A stretch of DNA of 64,000 bases from Romboutsia hominis (GCF_900002575.1 NZ_LN650648.1:2023565-2087564); one strand, 5' to 3'; positions 1-8,478 are shown, numbered from the stretch's first letter. Notes: generated from the sequence alone by a model not told the origin. Numbers and translations are program-made.

Positions 1-67
1 ATGTAGTATATATTATCTTCTTAAATTATAAAATGTAATATAGTATTTTTTATAAATGGAGGTATAT

Positions 68-388
68 ATGGATATAAATAAAAAAGCACTTGAACTTGCT
101 AATTCGATTAAATCTAGTGATGAATTTAAACTTATGAAGAAATCTAAATCCCAACTTGATAAAAATAAAAATTTAAAAAGACAACTTGATAATTATATAG
201 ATAAAAAAAATAAGCTTTACTCTAATAATAGAATAGAAGATGCATCAAGTAAATTAGTAGAACTTAACAAGGAATATCAAGAATTTTTTAATTTACCTCT
301 AGTTTCTAGCTATATGAAATCTACTAGAGATTTTAATAATCTCATGGAAAAAGTATATAAGTCTATAGAAAAAGAATTATTAAAATAA
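68..388 (+). CDS. YlbF/YmcA-family protein
   Basis: A 106-residue, highly charged, mostly alpha-helical protein with no membrane segment. The sequence resembles the YlbF/YmcA (Com_YlbF) family. In Bacillus, members form the Y-complex that promotes RNase Y-dependent mRNA maturation and affects competence, biofilm and sporulation. An ATG at 56 is in frame, but the ribosome site TGGAGG lies at 57-62 and overlaps it, so the ATG at 68, five bases after the site, is the better start. It converges with the cysteine-rich gene and ends just before a shared palindromic terminator. The family call is by sequence pattern and the exact paralogue (YlbF, YmcA or YheA) cannot be settled. rny, the functional partner of the family, also lies in this window at 24.7 kb. 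Confidence 0.75.
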   Translation: MDINKKALELANSIKSSDEFKLMKKSKSQLDKNKNLKRQLDNYIDKKNKLYSNNRIEDASSKLVELNKEYQEFFNLPLVSSYMKSTRDFNNLMEKVYKSIEKELLK

Positions 389-401
389 GTATAATTTTCT
401 T

Positions 402-447
402 TAAGAATAAATAAAGAATGCCTGCAGGCATTCTTTATTTATTCTTA
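402..447. terminator. bidirectional terminator, 46-bp perfect palindrome
   Basis: The two 23-base arms are perfectly complementary with the centre at 424/425 (CTGCAG). A-rich and T-rich arms supply a U-rich 3' side in either direction. It lies between the convergent YlbF-like gene and the cysteine-rich gene and probably ends both transcripts. Confidence 0.75.
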
Positions 448-452
448 GTATT

Positions 453-1532
453 TTAATATCTTGGCCATCCCATATTTTTCATCATATTTTTCATATTCAT
501 ATAATAGTGCATCCACATATCATTTGCGTCTTGACAATGATTAGAGCAAGCATTCATATAAGGCATTCCGACCATTGGATATTCATCTGCCATATCCCCT
601 ATATAGTGCATATTACACATATCATACATAGGGCTTACATAAGTTGCACAATCACAATCTATATACACATCTTCTTTGCAATGTGGCTTACAATATTCTG
701 GCTTTAGACCTATATCACAATATTTCTCTTTATTTTTTTTGCAATATGATTTACTTTCTTTAGTATCGCATGTACAATATTTTTTGTGATCACAATCTAT
801 ATATTTTTTCATATCCATTTCACACTTATCTAACTTGCTACTACATTTTTTTATCATTTCTTCACATTTTTTAGATTTATGTCCATATTCTTTTATTTTA
901 TCTTCTGCAGATTTATAACATTCTAATGCTTTTTCATCAAATTTTAAAGCTTTAGCATATAAACACTTAGCTTTTTCACTGAATTCTTGTGCTCTGTCTC
1001 TTAAATCATTTGCTTTTTCACACTTACATCTAGCTTCATTCTCTATTTCTTCAGCTTCTTTATGCAAGCATTTAGCCTTTTCACAAAGTTCTCTAGCTTT
1101 TTCCATTAATTCTTTGGCTTTACATTCTGCTGCTCTAGATTCATTCTCGTTGCATTGTGCTTTTTCTCTTAAATCATTAGCTTTTGCTGCTAATACATTT
1201 GATGATTTTTCACACTCTCTAGCTTTTTCCATTAACTCCTTAGCTTTACATTCACAGCGTGATGCTTCATCAAATAAATCTTCTGCTTTTTGTGCTAGTT
1301 CTAAGCACTTATCTACACATGTAATCTCAAAATGCTCATCACATTTGCAATCGTCCATAAAATCACATTTACTCTCATGATCACAATCTATATATTTTTT
1401 TGAAGGTTTTTTGCAACAAACATTTGATTTGTGTGAGTTACATGATTTACATGATTTTACTTTGTCATTGCATACATTGAAATTGTCACACTTAGGTTGA
1501 CATCCACACCCTTGGCTTTTCTTTTTCTTCAT
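453..1532 (-). CDS. cysteine-rich coiled-coil protein, possible spore coat or exosporium protein
   Basis: A 359-residue protein with 40 cysteines by my count. Layout: a Cys-rich basic N-terminus (about 1-75), a long Lys/Glu/Ala heptad region (about 75-215) built from repeats of AKELMEKAREC and KANDLREKAQ type, a second Cys-rich block (about 215-310), and a Met/Tyr/Asn-rich tail. The tag YIDCD occurs three times, near 48, 245 and 290. There is no signal peptide. Composition is like that of clostridial spore coat/exosporium proteins such as CdeC and CdeM, which cross-link through cysteines, but I cannot show homology. Start ATG with AAAAGGGG about 12 bases upstream. Alternatives are a metal-binding or metallothionein-like protein. 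The gene stands alone between the palindrome and a 250-base promoter region. Confidence 0.7.
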   Translation of the reverse strand: MKKKKSQGCGCQPKCDNFNVCNDKVKSCKSCNSHKSNVCCKKPSKKYIDCDHESKCDFMDDCKCDEHFEITCVDKCLELAQKAEDLFDEASRCECKAKELMEKARECEKSSNVLAAKANDLREKAQCNENESRAAECKAKELMEKARELCEKAKCLHKEAEEIENEARCKCEKANDLRDRAQEFSEKAKCLYAKALKFDEKALECYKSAEDKIKEYGHKSKKCEEMIKKCSSKLDKCEMDMKKYIDCDHKKYCTCDTKESKSYCKKNKEKYCDIGLKPEYCKPHCKEDVYIDCDCATYVSPMYDMCNMHYIGDMADEYPMVGMPYMNACSNHCQDANDMWMHYYMNMKNMMKNMGWPRY

Positions 1533-1789
1533 AATACGTCAAAACCCCTTTTGCTGTAATATTCAACTCGCATAATAAACTTATGCTGTCTAATATAATT
1601 ATATGAAAATCTTAAAATCTGGTTACTAGTTCTTTTAATAATATTATTAAAGTAAATAATCCTAAAATCATAAATATTTTTAATATATCAGTTTTAGATT
1701 ATATTTTTTTATCATTTACACATCCTATTTATATATTAAAATTTAATTAATTTTTAATATATAAATTATATCTTGATGGGAGTGACACC

Positions 1790-2008
1790 ATGGATAAAGA
1801 TAATCAATTATTAAAAGGTATTTTAATAGGTTCTACTACATTAGCTGCTTTGAGTGTAATTAGTCCTTCAATTAGAAAAATAACAACTTCAACAGTTAAA
1901 GCAACTTGCAAGCAACAAATGAAGCTTCTCGCTGGTATAGGTGTATTATCTATAGCTAACTATATATCAAATCTTGATGATGATATATATACAATAGATG
2001 ATATATAA
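1790..2008 (+). CDS. small hypothetical protein with two hydrophobic segments
   Basis: A 72-residue protein. Residues about 8-26 and 46-60 are hydrophobic and could be membrane helices or a hairpin. The C-terminus is acidic (NLDDDIYTIDDI). The ribosome site GGGAG sits 8 bases before ATG 1790, which supports translation. I do not recognise the family. It has its own transcription unit between two leftward genes, with a long A+T-rich upstream region and an inverted repeat just after its stop. Confidence 0.6.
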   Translation: MDKDNQLLKGILIGSTTLAALSVISPSIRKITTSTVKATCKQQMKLLAGIGVLSIANYISNLDDDIYTIDDI

Positions 2009-2025
2009 TTTATATGATAATTGTT

Positions 2026-2070
2026 TTTACTTTATATTTCTTTGAAATACATATAGAAATATAAAGTAAA
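2026..2070 (+). terminator. inverted repeat, probable terminator
   Basis: Perfect 16-base arms (2026-2041 and 2055-2070) flank a 13-base loop just after the small gene ending at 2008. Flanking TTGTTTTT/AAAAACAA extends the pairing with a bulge. There is no clean downstream T run, so termination is plausible rather than certain. Confidence 0.45.
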
Positions 2071-2098
2071 TTAAAAACAAAATAATCATAAAAACATA

Positions 2099-2137
2099 AA
2101 AAAGTCAGTATTAGAAATACTTCTAATACTGACTTTT
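2099..2137 (-). terminator. intrinsic terminator of the lipoprotein gene
   Basis: Arms of 17 bases (about 2100-2116 and 2121-2137) with a 4-base loop. On the minus strand the hairpin is followed by a run of T. The distal arm overlaps the stop codon of the leftward lipoprotein gene. Confidence 0.8.
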
Positions 2138-2687
2138 AATCTAATGATATTAACTTACCATCATAATATAATTGTACCTCTTTTATCCAATCGCCTTTAT
2201 AATCTTCTTGAATTATATTTTTTACAATTGTATTTATTGTGTACTCTTTTGTTGTTTCATTTAGATAATCTTTCTTCCAAGATACTCTACTCTCTGAATC
2301 AGTCTTTGGTTCTATCAATTCAATCCTTACTTTACTATTACCAGGATAAAGCTTAACTTTCATTGGTAAACTATTAAAGCACTCTTTAGATAATACCTTT
2401 ATAATACTTTCTATCTTTTCTTGAAGTGTACTATCTTTTTTAACTTCTATATACTTAACCTCTTTAGGATCATCTTTAAGTATATGTATAGGTATGTTAA
2501 TGCTATCTGAATTTTGCTTAATTTTATCCGATTCCTTTAGTGTTGCTTCACTTTGAGATATTTCACTTTCTACTGCAGAAGATGGTTTAACTTCTACTTT
2601 ATTATCATCATTTACGCTTTTATCACTACATCCTATAACTAAAAATGAAGTAAAAGCTGTTATAAAACTTAATGCTAATTTATTCAT
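2136..2687 (-). CDS. putative lipoprotein with GerMN-like C-terminal region
   Basis: A 183-residue protein. The N-terminus is a lipoprotein signal with lipobox LVIGC (Cys at about 20), so it should be anchored on the outer face of the membrane. A polar Ser/Glu/Lys linker (about 22-65) leads to an alpha/beta domain (about 70-183). Its pattern (LPMKVKLYPGNSKVRIELIE, then a helix and KEVQLYYDGK) resembles the GerMN domain found in sporulation and germination lipoproteins. That domain call is tentative. Single gene with its own terminator, and ATG preceded by AAGAGG. It could equally be an uncharacterised lipoprotein with no spore role. Confidence 0.6.
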   Translation of the reverse strand: MNKLALSFITAFTSFLVIGCSDKSVNDDNKVEVKPSSAVESEISQSEATLKESDKIKQNSDSINIPIHILKDDPKEVKYIEVKKDSTLQEKIESIIKVLSKECFNSLPMKVKLYPGNSKVRIELIEPKTDSESRVSWKKDYLNETTKEYTINTIVKNIIQEDYKGDWIKEVQLYYDGKLISLD

Positions 2688-2805
2688 AAGTATACCTCTT
2701 CTTTTTATATTTATAAATATTATAACATAGTATACTTTATATTTTTAGCATTTTTTATTGGAGTTAATTGATTATTCTATATTTTTTGGCTATAATTTCA
2801 TTTAT

Positions 2806-3813
2806 TTAATGTAAATTTATATTATCCGCTTTTACATTTATAATATATTTCTCTTCATTATTTAAATTTTCTTTGTTTAAAGTTCCCTTTAACTCTTTTA
2901 AATTTTCATCATTTCTATAATGCTCATCAATAAGCATATTACTTGCATTTATACCTGATATAGACTTCATATCTACACTAAAATTATAATTTTTACTTGG
3001 TATGTTTATATAAACGCTTGAATTGTATGCATTTATATTTAATTCTTTAGCTATTGGTATATTTGTATCTATATTAATATTTGAACTACTATTACTATTT
3101 TGAGTTATATTTATAGTTTTTGGTATAAATTTTTCAATATCATCTACAAATATTTCATTTTGAGCTGAATATATTTCAATTCCACCACTTTCTATATTAA
3201 CGTTATCTATTCCTATTAATTCCTCTGTAGATAAATATATATGTCCATTAGATTTTATATCTAGGTTTTTAAGTGTTTTCATCCCTTTAGGCAGTGATAT
3301 ATACCCATTTATAGTCTTATAATATACACTATCTAGTAATAGATTATTTTCTATACTTAATCTTGCATAATCAGTAGATGCATTTACATTTATATTATTT
3401 GGAACATATATAATTAAACTTTGACTATTATTATAGTAAAATGCATTAATCACATTTTCTATAAATTCTTCTAAATTGTTGCTTATTTTATAATTATATT
3501 CATTTTCATTTTCAACTATACTCAATTTATTGCCATCTTCTTTAATATTGTAGTTACTTGTACCTTTTTTTACTACTTTAACTTCATGTCCTTCATATTT
3601 TTCTATTATTATATTACTAACTTTAGTATTTACATCTAAATTTTCTATACTTATATTTTTATTATAAATTACTTGCTCTTTATCTAAGCTTTTTTCTATA
3701 TTAGATATAGTTTGAGTAAAATAAGGGACAGATGATATAGAAAAGTATATAGTGCCAACTATACCAATTACTATTAATATTATTGAAAATATGGTTACCT
3801 TTTTATTCATCAT
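2806..3813 (-). CDS. DUF4097-family membrane-anchored beta-repeat protein
   Basis: A 335-residue protein with one N-terminal transmembrane segment (about 7-28) followed by a long Asn/Ile/Ser-rich extracellular region of repeated short beta strands (SIENN..., NINIDTN..., NINAYNSS...), typical of the DUF4097 putative adhesin/beta-helix family. An upstream in-frame methionine at 3876 lies inside the preceding gene. The likely start is ATG 3813, 6-7 bases after AAGGAAGGAG, which overlaps the stop codon of the HAAS gene and suggests translational coupling. Third gene of the PadR-HAAS-DUF4097 operon, a common Firmicutes arrangement for envelope-stress-type systems. Function unknown. Confidence 0.75.
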   Translation of the reverse strand: MMNKKVTIFSIILIVIGIVGTIYFSISSVPYFTQTISNIEKSLDKEQVIYNKNISIENLDVNTKVSNIIIEKYEGHEVKVVKKGTSNYNIKEDGNKLSIVENENEYNYKISNNLEEFIENVINAFYYNNSQSLIIYVPNNINVNASTDYARLSIENNLLLDSVYYKTINGYISLPKGMKTLKNLDIKSNGHIYLSTEELIGIDNVNIESGGIEIYSAQNEIFVDDIEKFIPKTINITQNSNSSSNINIDTNIPIAKELNINAYNSSVYINIPSKNYNFSVDMKSISGINASNMLIDEHYRNDENLKELKGTLNKENLNNEEKYIINVKADNINLH

Positions 3814-4522
3814 CTTTCTCTCCTTCCTTAAAACTATTCTCTTCTTTATTATTAGCTTCTTTTTTCTTACTAGCATTTATATATAGTTTTCTTGTTTTCA
3901 TCCAACTTTTATATCTATTTACGCTTGTTTTATATATAGATATTATAAATATATATATTTGCCATGCTAGTATCTGACCACCTACAAATGCAATAGACAT
4001 AAATACATAAAGTCCCATTACCTCATGTGTTTGAGATATAAAATTCATTATTATAGGCATTGTAGCTACATATAAACCAATTAATGAAACTAATATAATA
4101 CCAACTACAGATAAAAATAATACTATTAAAAATCTTGGAATGAATACTATTAAAGATAGTATACTAAGACCTAATTGTATTATTTTTCTTTTATTTTGGT
4201 CATTATTTTCAATATCTAAAGTTAATTTTTCACTAACTCTATCTTTTAAGTTTATATATTGTCTTTTAAAATTTGACTTTATTATATTTATTTTTAGTCT
4301 TATACTATTATCTTCTTCTTTATTTTTAGTCTCTGCTATAAGTTCACTAGCTATAGTTTTAGGTGAACCTAGAGATTTTATTATTTCTATATCGCTTTTT
4401 CCCTCTATTGTTCCATCTAAAAAGTATTCTTCATAGTCTCTTAATATATCTCCTATTTCTTCTTCTGAAAAACTACCTTTAAGATAATCTCTTAATATAT
4501 CTAAAAATTCAGCTCTATTCAA
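3803..4522 (-). CDS. HAAS/DUF1700-family membrane protein
   Basis: A 239-residue protein. The N-terminal helical domain (about 1-65, RAEFLDILRDYLKG... IIKSLGSPKTIASEL) is the HAAS module that usually accompanies PadR regulators. It is followed by a charged linker and three or four hydrophobic segments (about 115-200), then a Lys/Glu-rich cytoplasmic tail. The chosen start is TTG 4522, 8 bases after AAAGGAG. The longer frame to 4579 lacks a ribosome site and overlaps padR. It lies 14 bases after padR and overlaps the DUF4097 gene by 11 bases, so the three are one operon. Probably a membrane partner that transmits or buffers PadR control, by family association. Confidence 0.75.
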   Translation of the reverse strand: MNRAEFLDILRDYLKGSFSEEEIGDILRDYEEYFLDGTIEGKSDIEIIKSLGSPKTIASELIAETKNKEEDNSIRLKINIIKSNFKRQYINLKDRVSEKLTLDIENNDQNKRKIIQLGLSILSLIVFIPRFLIVLFLSVVGIILVSLIGLYVATMPIIMNFISQTHEVMGLYVFMSIAFVGGQILAWQIYIFIISIYKTSVNRYKSWMKTRKLYINASKKKEANNKEENSFKEGEKDDE

Positions 4523-4536
4523 TATTATCACTCCTT

Positions 4537-4842
4537 TTACTCTATTAAAATATTTACAGCCTTTACGAAATCTTTCCACTCTACAATTAACTTATTTAAG
4601 TTTTCTTTTCCCAAGTCTGTTAATTTATAATACTTCCTAGCAGGTCCCTCACTCGATTCTAATATATATGTGTCAAAATATCCCTCTTTTGTAAGTCTTC
4701 TAAGAATAGGGTATATAGTTCCTTCATTAACTTCTATAACTTTAGATATATTTTGCACTATCTCATATCCGTACATGTCCTTTTTAGAAATAAGAGCTAG
4801 TACACATATTTCAAGTACTCCTTTTCTAAACTGAGTATTCAC
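4537..4842 (-). CDS. PadR-family transcriptional regulator
   Basis: A 101-residue winged-helix repressor of the short PadR type (PadR-s2). The pattern FRKGVLEICVLALISKKDMYGYEI, GTIYPILRRLTKEGY and RKYYKLTDLGKE is characteristic. Start is GTG 4842, 4-5 bases after GAGGAGGAG. First gene of an operon with the HAAS and DUF4097 proteins. Members usually bind their own promoter. Immediately upstream lie two near-identical direct repeats, each with a complete -35/-10 pair, which are good candidates for its operators. Confidence 0.88.
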   Translation of the reverse strand: MNTQFRKGVLEICVLALISKKDMYGYEIVQNISKVIEVNEGTIYPILRRLTKEGYFDTYILESSEGPARKYYKLTDLGKENLNKLIVEWKDFVKAVNILIE

Positions 4843-4874
4843 AAAACTCCTCCTCTCATTAAGCAGTCTACTGT

Positions 4875-4903
4875 GTATAACACACTACATTGTTTTATTA
4901 CAA
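4875..4903 (-). promoter_or_regulatory. padR promoter/operator copy A (proximal)
   Basis: On the minus strand: -35 TTGTAA (4898-4903), 17-base spacer, -10 TTATAC (4875-4880). It lies inside direct repeat A (4881-4910), which contains an imperfect inverted repeat CACTA...TAGTG, as expected for a PadR site. Confidence 0.55.
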
Positions 4904-4913
4904 TAGTGATTAT

Positions 4914-4942
4914 ATAATAGCACAGTACTTTGTTTTGCACAA
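4914..4942 (-). promoter_or_regulatory. padR promoter/operator copy B (distal)
   Basis: On the minus strand: -35 TTGTGC (4937-4942), 17-base spacer, -10 TATTAT (4914-4919). It lies in direct repeat B (4921-4949), closely similar to copy A and 40 bases upstream of it. Confidence 0.5.
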
Positions 4943-5000
4943 TAGTAATTTATAATAAGTTAATATTAAAATTATCCTTTAAGTTGATAATTTTGAAAAA

Positions 5001-5027
5001 GGAGCTATTTTAAGCTTAAATAGCTCC
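5001..5027 (-). terminator. intrinsic terminator of the YjiH-like gene
   Basis: Stem GGAGCTATTT/AAATAGCTCC with a 7-base loop, followed on the minus strand by a T run. It sits just after the stop of the leftward gene ending at 5033. Confidence 0.75.
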
Positions 5028-5032
5028 CTATC

Positions 5033-6361
5033 TTATATTAAATATCCACTATACAAGTAAGCTATAAATATGTATATTATTATAATTAAATTTATTCTAA
5101 GTAAATAAGATATTATAAACTCTTTTATATTTATTTTTAATGCCATTTTATTATTAGCTATATATATAATATTTGTGCTAATAGATGTACAACTTAAAAT
5201 TCCTATTATACAAATTAAAATTTTGGTTTGTATACTTATACTTTTATCTACATTATTTATTCCTATTATAGTGTTATAAAATACATCTATTATAAATCCT
5301 ACTAACTCATTTATATTTTTAACTTGCAAAATATCTAATACTGGATTAATCAAAATCTTTATTATTTCTATTATTATCTCACTATTTAATATTATCTGCC
5401 CTATATATAGAAATATAACTATATTTGGTATAAGATTTATAGATATACTTATGCTTTCTTCTAAATTATCTATAATTGCTTTAAATAGACCTTTACTATC
5501 ACTATTAGATAAATAATATTTTATTATTTTTTTTAATTTATCCTTTTTAGGGTAACTATTTTTTTTATTACTTTTTAAATAATATGATTTTTTCTTCTTA
5601 GATATTGGATATATTCTACTTAATACTATATTTATTAATATTAATACAGTAGTTGACACCGTAATGGCATAAGCTAGATTTATATTTAGATATCCACATA
5701 TATAAATAACTATTGGGTATGAAAGTATTGAAAAATTTAATATTATATTACAAGCTTCATATTCCTTTAATTTACCTTCTCTATATAATTTATTAGTCAT
5801 AAACATTCCACAAAATGGATTTGTAAAAATATATACCAATATATTTAAAAAGCTTATACCATCTATTCTAAATAACAATTTTGTATATTTATTTAGATAA
5901 ACACTTGTTAATTCTAACAATCCATATTCTAAAAATGGCATAAATAAAACACCTATAGTAAATACAATTATTGTATTTAAGACTACTTCTTCTATAAGAA
6001 GATATACATTATCATTTCCTAAAAGTCCGTTTTTACTTCCAAAAAATATATTTACTAAGAAAATTAATGCTACAATTCTACTAATAATAAGAATATTTTT
6101 ATTTTTCAAGTTACATTTTAATATTTCTTTAAACATTCCTATAATTAAATAAAATACAATACACACTTCTATGAAATGTTTCATATTACTTTGAAGCTTA
6201 TATGATATATGATATATTAAATTCAATACTTGTCCATTTAATTTAATAGGTATAAAAAATATAATTATTCCAATTGCTGTGTATACTATAGATTTTGATA
6301 ATTTTATAAAATATTCTCTATTATAATCATCTTTTACATTAATTTTATTAATATTTTCCAT
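5033..6361 (-). CDS. YjiH-family nucleoside-recognition (Gate) membrane protein
   Basis: A 442-residue polytopic membrane protein with about ten hydrophobic segments. The first helix region FFIPIKLNGQ resembles the FFxPIxxNG signature of YjiH-family Gate-domain proteins. TNPFCGMFMTN, SFLNILVY and GIN-type turns recur, and a Lys-rich loop (about 255-280) separates two halves. Gate proteins include spore maturation SpmA/B-like proteins and nucleoside-permease-related carriers. The substrate is unknown. Start ATG with GAGGTGG a few bases upstream. Monocistronic with its own terminator. Confidence 0.65.
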   Translation of the reverse strand: MENINKINVKDDYNREYFIKLSKSIVYTAIGIIIFFIPIKLNGQVLNLIYHISYKLQSNMKHFIEVCIVFYLIIGMFKEILKCNLKNKNILIISRIVALIFLVNIFFGSKNGLLGNDNVYLLIEEVVLNTIIVFTIGVLFMPFLEYGLLELTSVYLNKYTKLLFRIDGISFLNILVYIFTNPFCGMFMTNKLYREGKLKEYEACNIILNFSILSYPIVIYICGYLNINLAYAITVSTTVLILINIVLSRIYPISKKKKSYYLKSNKKNSYPKKDKLKKIIKYYLSNSDSKGLFKAIIDNLEESISISINLIPNIVIFLYIGQIILNSEIIIEIIKILINPVLDILQVKNINELVGFIIDVFYNTIIGINNVDKSISIQTKILICIIGILSCTSISTNIIYIANNKMALKINIKEFIISYLLRINLIIIIYIFIAYLYSGYLI

Positions 6362-6468
6362 ATCACCACCTCATTTATTATTTTCAATTCTTATTTGATA
6401 TTTCCTCTATAAAATTTTAAATTACAAATTATTTATATACATTTAGAAGCTAACATCAACTTCTATTA

Positions 6469-6497
6469 TTGCTTATTTTTCCTTATATGGTTATAAT
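6469..6497 (+). promoter_or_regulatory. promoter of the UgtP-like gene
   Basis: -35 TTGCTT (6469-6474), 17-base spacer, -10 TATAAT (6492-6497), about 40 bases before the rightward start at 6540. Confidence 0.55.
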
Positions 6498-6539
6498 AAA
6501 TTATACTTATTAAGGTAATTTTTTAGAGGTGAATATTTA

Positions 6540-7661
6540 ATGGATATAGATAATAAAAAGACTGTACTAATTCTTACTGCTCAATTTGGTGCAGGACATA
6601 TAAGTGCAGCAAATGCCATAAAAGACTATATTTTAGAAAAGGATTCTTCTGTTAATGTAATAATAGAAAATTTTATAACAGCTAGTATACCTAGGATGAA
6701 TAAACCAATGGTAAAACTTTATGAAAACAATACTAAATATGTTCCTGGACTATATAACTACTATTATTATTTAAAAAAGTCCTTTGATTCAAAACATGAT
6801 ATAGCTCATAAATTATATACTCCTAAGCTTATCGAATTTATATTAGATGTAAATCCTGATGTTATTATATCAACGTTTCCTCTTGCTGCTGCTTGTGTGT
6901 ATAATTTTAAAATTAAATACCCTAGTATTAATATTCCCACACTAACAGTTGTCACAGATGTAGTTGATAGCCTCGAATGGATATATCCAGATACAAGCAT
7001 GTATTTTGTACCATCATTAGAAATAAAAAATAGATATGTTCAAAAAGGTATTAATCCAGAATCTATAAAAGTAACTGGTGTACCTATAAACAAAAAATTT
7101 TGTATTGAGAATAAGACAAAAGAATCTAATAAGTATAAAATTTTATTACTTGGTGGTGGTAGAGGTTTATTTGATATAGATGAAGATTTCATGTATTGGA
7201 TTGATGAATTTATAGAAAATAGCTGTAATAACATAGAAATAGCTATTGTTACTGGTAAAAATAAGAAGCTTTATGATATATTAAAAGAAAAAAAACCTTT
7301 AAACAATATTAAAGTTTTAGGATTTGTTACTGATATGCACAATCTGCTAAGAGAGTATGATTTAATGATAACTAAACCTGGAGGGGCAACACTTTTTGAG
7401 GGAATTCTTTCTCAAACACCAGTTGTCGTTAAGCTTCCTAAGGTAGGACAAGAAATAGAAAATGCCCGATTCATAATAGATAAAGGAATTGGATTAGTAT
7501 ATACAAATGATGAAGATTTAAAAGATATTTTTAATAGTATAGCTTCAAATAAATTTGATTCTATATTTAATTTTATGAAGTGCAATATGAAATCTTTTAA
7601 AAACACTATAGAAAATGAAAGTATTGGAGACAGTATTTTAAATCTAATAAATAACAAGTAA
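6540..7661 (+). CDS. UgtP/MGDG-synthase-type glycosyltransferase
   Basis: A 373-residue GT28-family enzyme. The N-terminal half holds the diacylglycerol-glycosyltransferase motif LTAQFGAGHISAANAI (about 12-27) and the PDVIISTFP strand. The C-terminal Rossmann half has LLGGGRGLF (about 203-211) and the nucleotide-sugar site ITKPGGATLFEGIL (about 280-293). It should transfer glucose or galactose from a UDP-sugar to diacylglycerol on the inner face of the membrane, supplying glycolipid and possibly a lipoteichoic-acid anchor. Length fits UgtP (about 380). Start ATG after AGAGGTG. It ends inside a hairpin shared with the convergent membrane-protein gene. Acceptor and sugar are not deducible. Confidence 0.82.
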   Translation: MDIDNKKTVLILTAQFGAGHISAANAIKDYILEKDSSVNVIIENFITASIPRMNKPMVKLYENNTKYVPGLYNYYYYLKKSFDSKHDIAHKLYTPKLIEFILDVNPDVIISTFPLAAACVYNFKIKYPSINIPTLTVVTDVVDSLEWIYPDTSMYFVPSLEIKNRYVQKGINPESIKVTGVPINKKFCIENKTKESNKYKILLLGGGRGLFDIDEDFMYWIDEFIENSCNNIEIAIVTGKNKKLYDILKEKKPLNNIKVLGFVTDMHNLLREYDLMITKPGGATLFEGILSQTPVVVKLPKVGQEIENARFIIDKGIGLVYTNDEDLKDIFNSIASNKFDSIFNFMKCNMKSFKNTIENESIGDSILNLINNK

Positions 7662-7680
7662 TACACTTGTTATTTATTAG
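7644..7680. terminator. bidirectional terminator
   Basis: 16-base perfect arms (7644-7659 and 7665-7680) with a 5-base loop. The stop codons of both convergent genes lie inside the stem. Confidence 0.75.
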
Positions 7681-8350
7681 CTTTTTTACATTTATCTAAA
7701 TATATTATATTGTCTTTTTTGCTTTCTAATACCTTTGTATTTTTATTTCTTAACTTTTTACTAGCATGATTAAATATATTATATGTTATATATATTTCTC
7801 CTATAAGAAATAATATATTTACTAACATCTCTAATGTTAATGTTATTTTGTAACTTTCGTTGCTATAATTTATTATAGTGTAATACTTAATAAATATTAT
7901 AGCTAAAATATGAATATTTATTATATTTGAAATTCTATTAAATTCATTACAAAGATTATACTTTCTTATATTATTTTTTATAATATACTTACTATGACCA
8001 TTAGCTCTTAGTATATCTGTGTATAAAGCACTTGCTATATCTTTTTTTAATAAATTACTAATAATTATAGCTACTAATATTCCTATTAGGATATATATAT
8101 CATATGCATATTTTTCAAAGCTTGAATCCATATCTTTTTTTACTAAATGTATTATTATATATATGCAAGAAAATATTATTGCTGTAATGTTTAATCTATG
8201 TTGGCTTTTAAATGTATAAAGTGAATAAAGTATTCCTGGCACTATTAATAATATAGCTATATACTCTAGACTTTTCCATTCACTTATATAGCAAACCCCC
8301 AAAGGTAAAAGTATATAACAAAGCATATCTAATAGAAAATCTTTTTTCAT
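7670..8350 (-). CDS. hypothetical polytopic membrane protein
   Basis: A 226-residue protein with six or seven hydrophobic helices: about 8-22, 28-45, 54-70, 85-102, 145-160 and 172-195. It has a basic cytoplasmic loop (KKDIASALYTDILRANGHSKY) and a Lys/Asn-rich C-terminal tail. I do not recognise the family. Start ATG 8350 after AAGGGATGATGCC. A three-copy 9-base tandem repeat lies directly upstream. It converges on the UgtP-like gene and shares its terminator. Confidence 0.6.
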   Translation of the reverse strand: MKKDFLLDMLCYILLPLGVCYISEWKSLEYIAILLIVPGILYSLYTFKSQHRLNITAIIFSCIYIIIHLVKKDMDSSFEKYAYDIYILIGILVAIIISNLLKKDIASALYTDILRANGHSKYIIKNNIRKYNLCNEFNRISNIINIHILAIIFIKYYTIINYSNESYKITLTLEMLVNILFLIGEIYITYNIFNHASKKLRNKNTKVLESKKDNIIYLDKCKKANK

Positions 8351-8366
8351 GGCATCATCCCTTTTT

Positions 8367-8393
8367 AAATTTTCTAAATTTTCTAAATTTTTA
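8367..8393. repeat. short tandem repeat (9-base unit, three copies)
   Basis: The unit AAATTTTCT repeats three times just upstream of the ribosome site of the leftward membrane-protein gene. It may be a slippage-prone stretch, and its copy number could vary. Confidence 0.5.
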
Positions 8394-8448
8394 ACTTATA
8401 GATTAGGCTTATGTTTTTTGATTACTTTATTATAATTTATTTTATGCT

Positions 8449-8478
8449 AAAAAGAAGGGTATATTACCCTCCTTTTTA
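8449..8478 (-). terminator. intrinsic terminator of the M23 peptidase gene
   Basis: The stem is AAAAAGAAGGGT paired with ACCCTCCTTTTT (one G.U pair) around a short loop. The T-rich side serves the leftward gene ending at 8490. Confidence 0.75.

Noticed and set aside
1114-1380. 88-codon rightward frame inside the cysteine-rich gene
   Set aside because: Shadow of the repetitive coiled-coil coding sequence on the other strand.
1533-1640. Sporulation sigma-K or sigma-E promoter for the cysteine-rich gene
   Set aside because: CATA-like -10 words are present on the minus strand but without the full CATAnnnTA consensus and a properly spaced -35, so not claimed.
8367-8393. Short repeats considered as a CRISPR-like array
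   Set aside because: Three contiguous 9-base units with no spacers; a simple tandem repeat.
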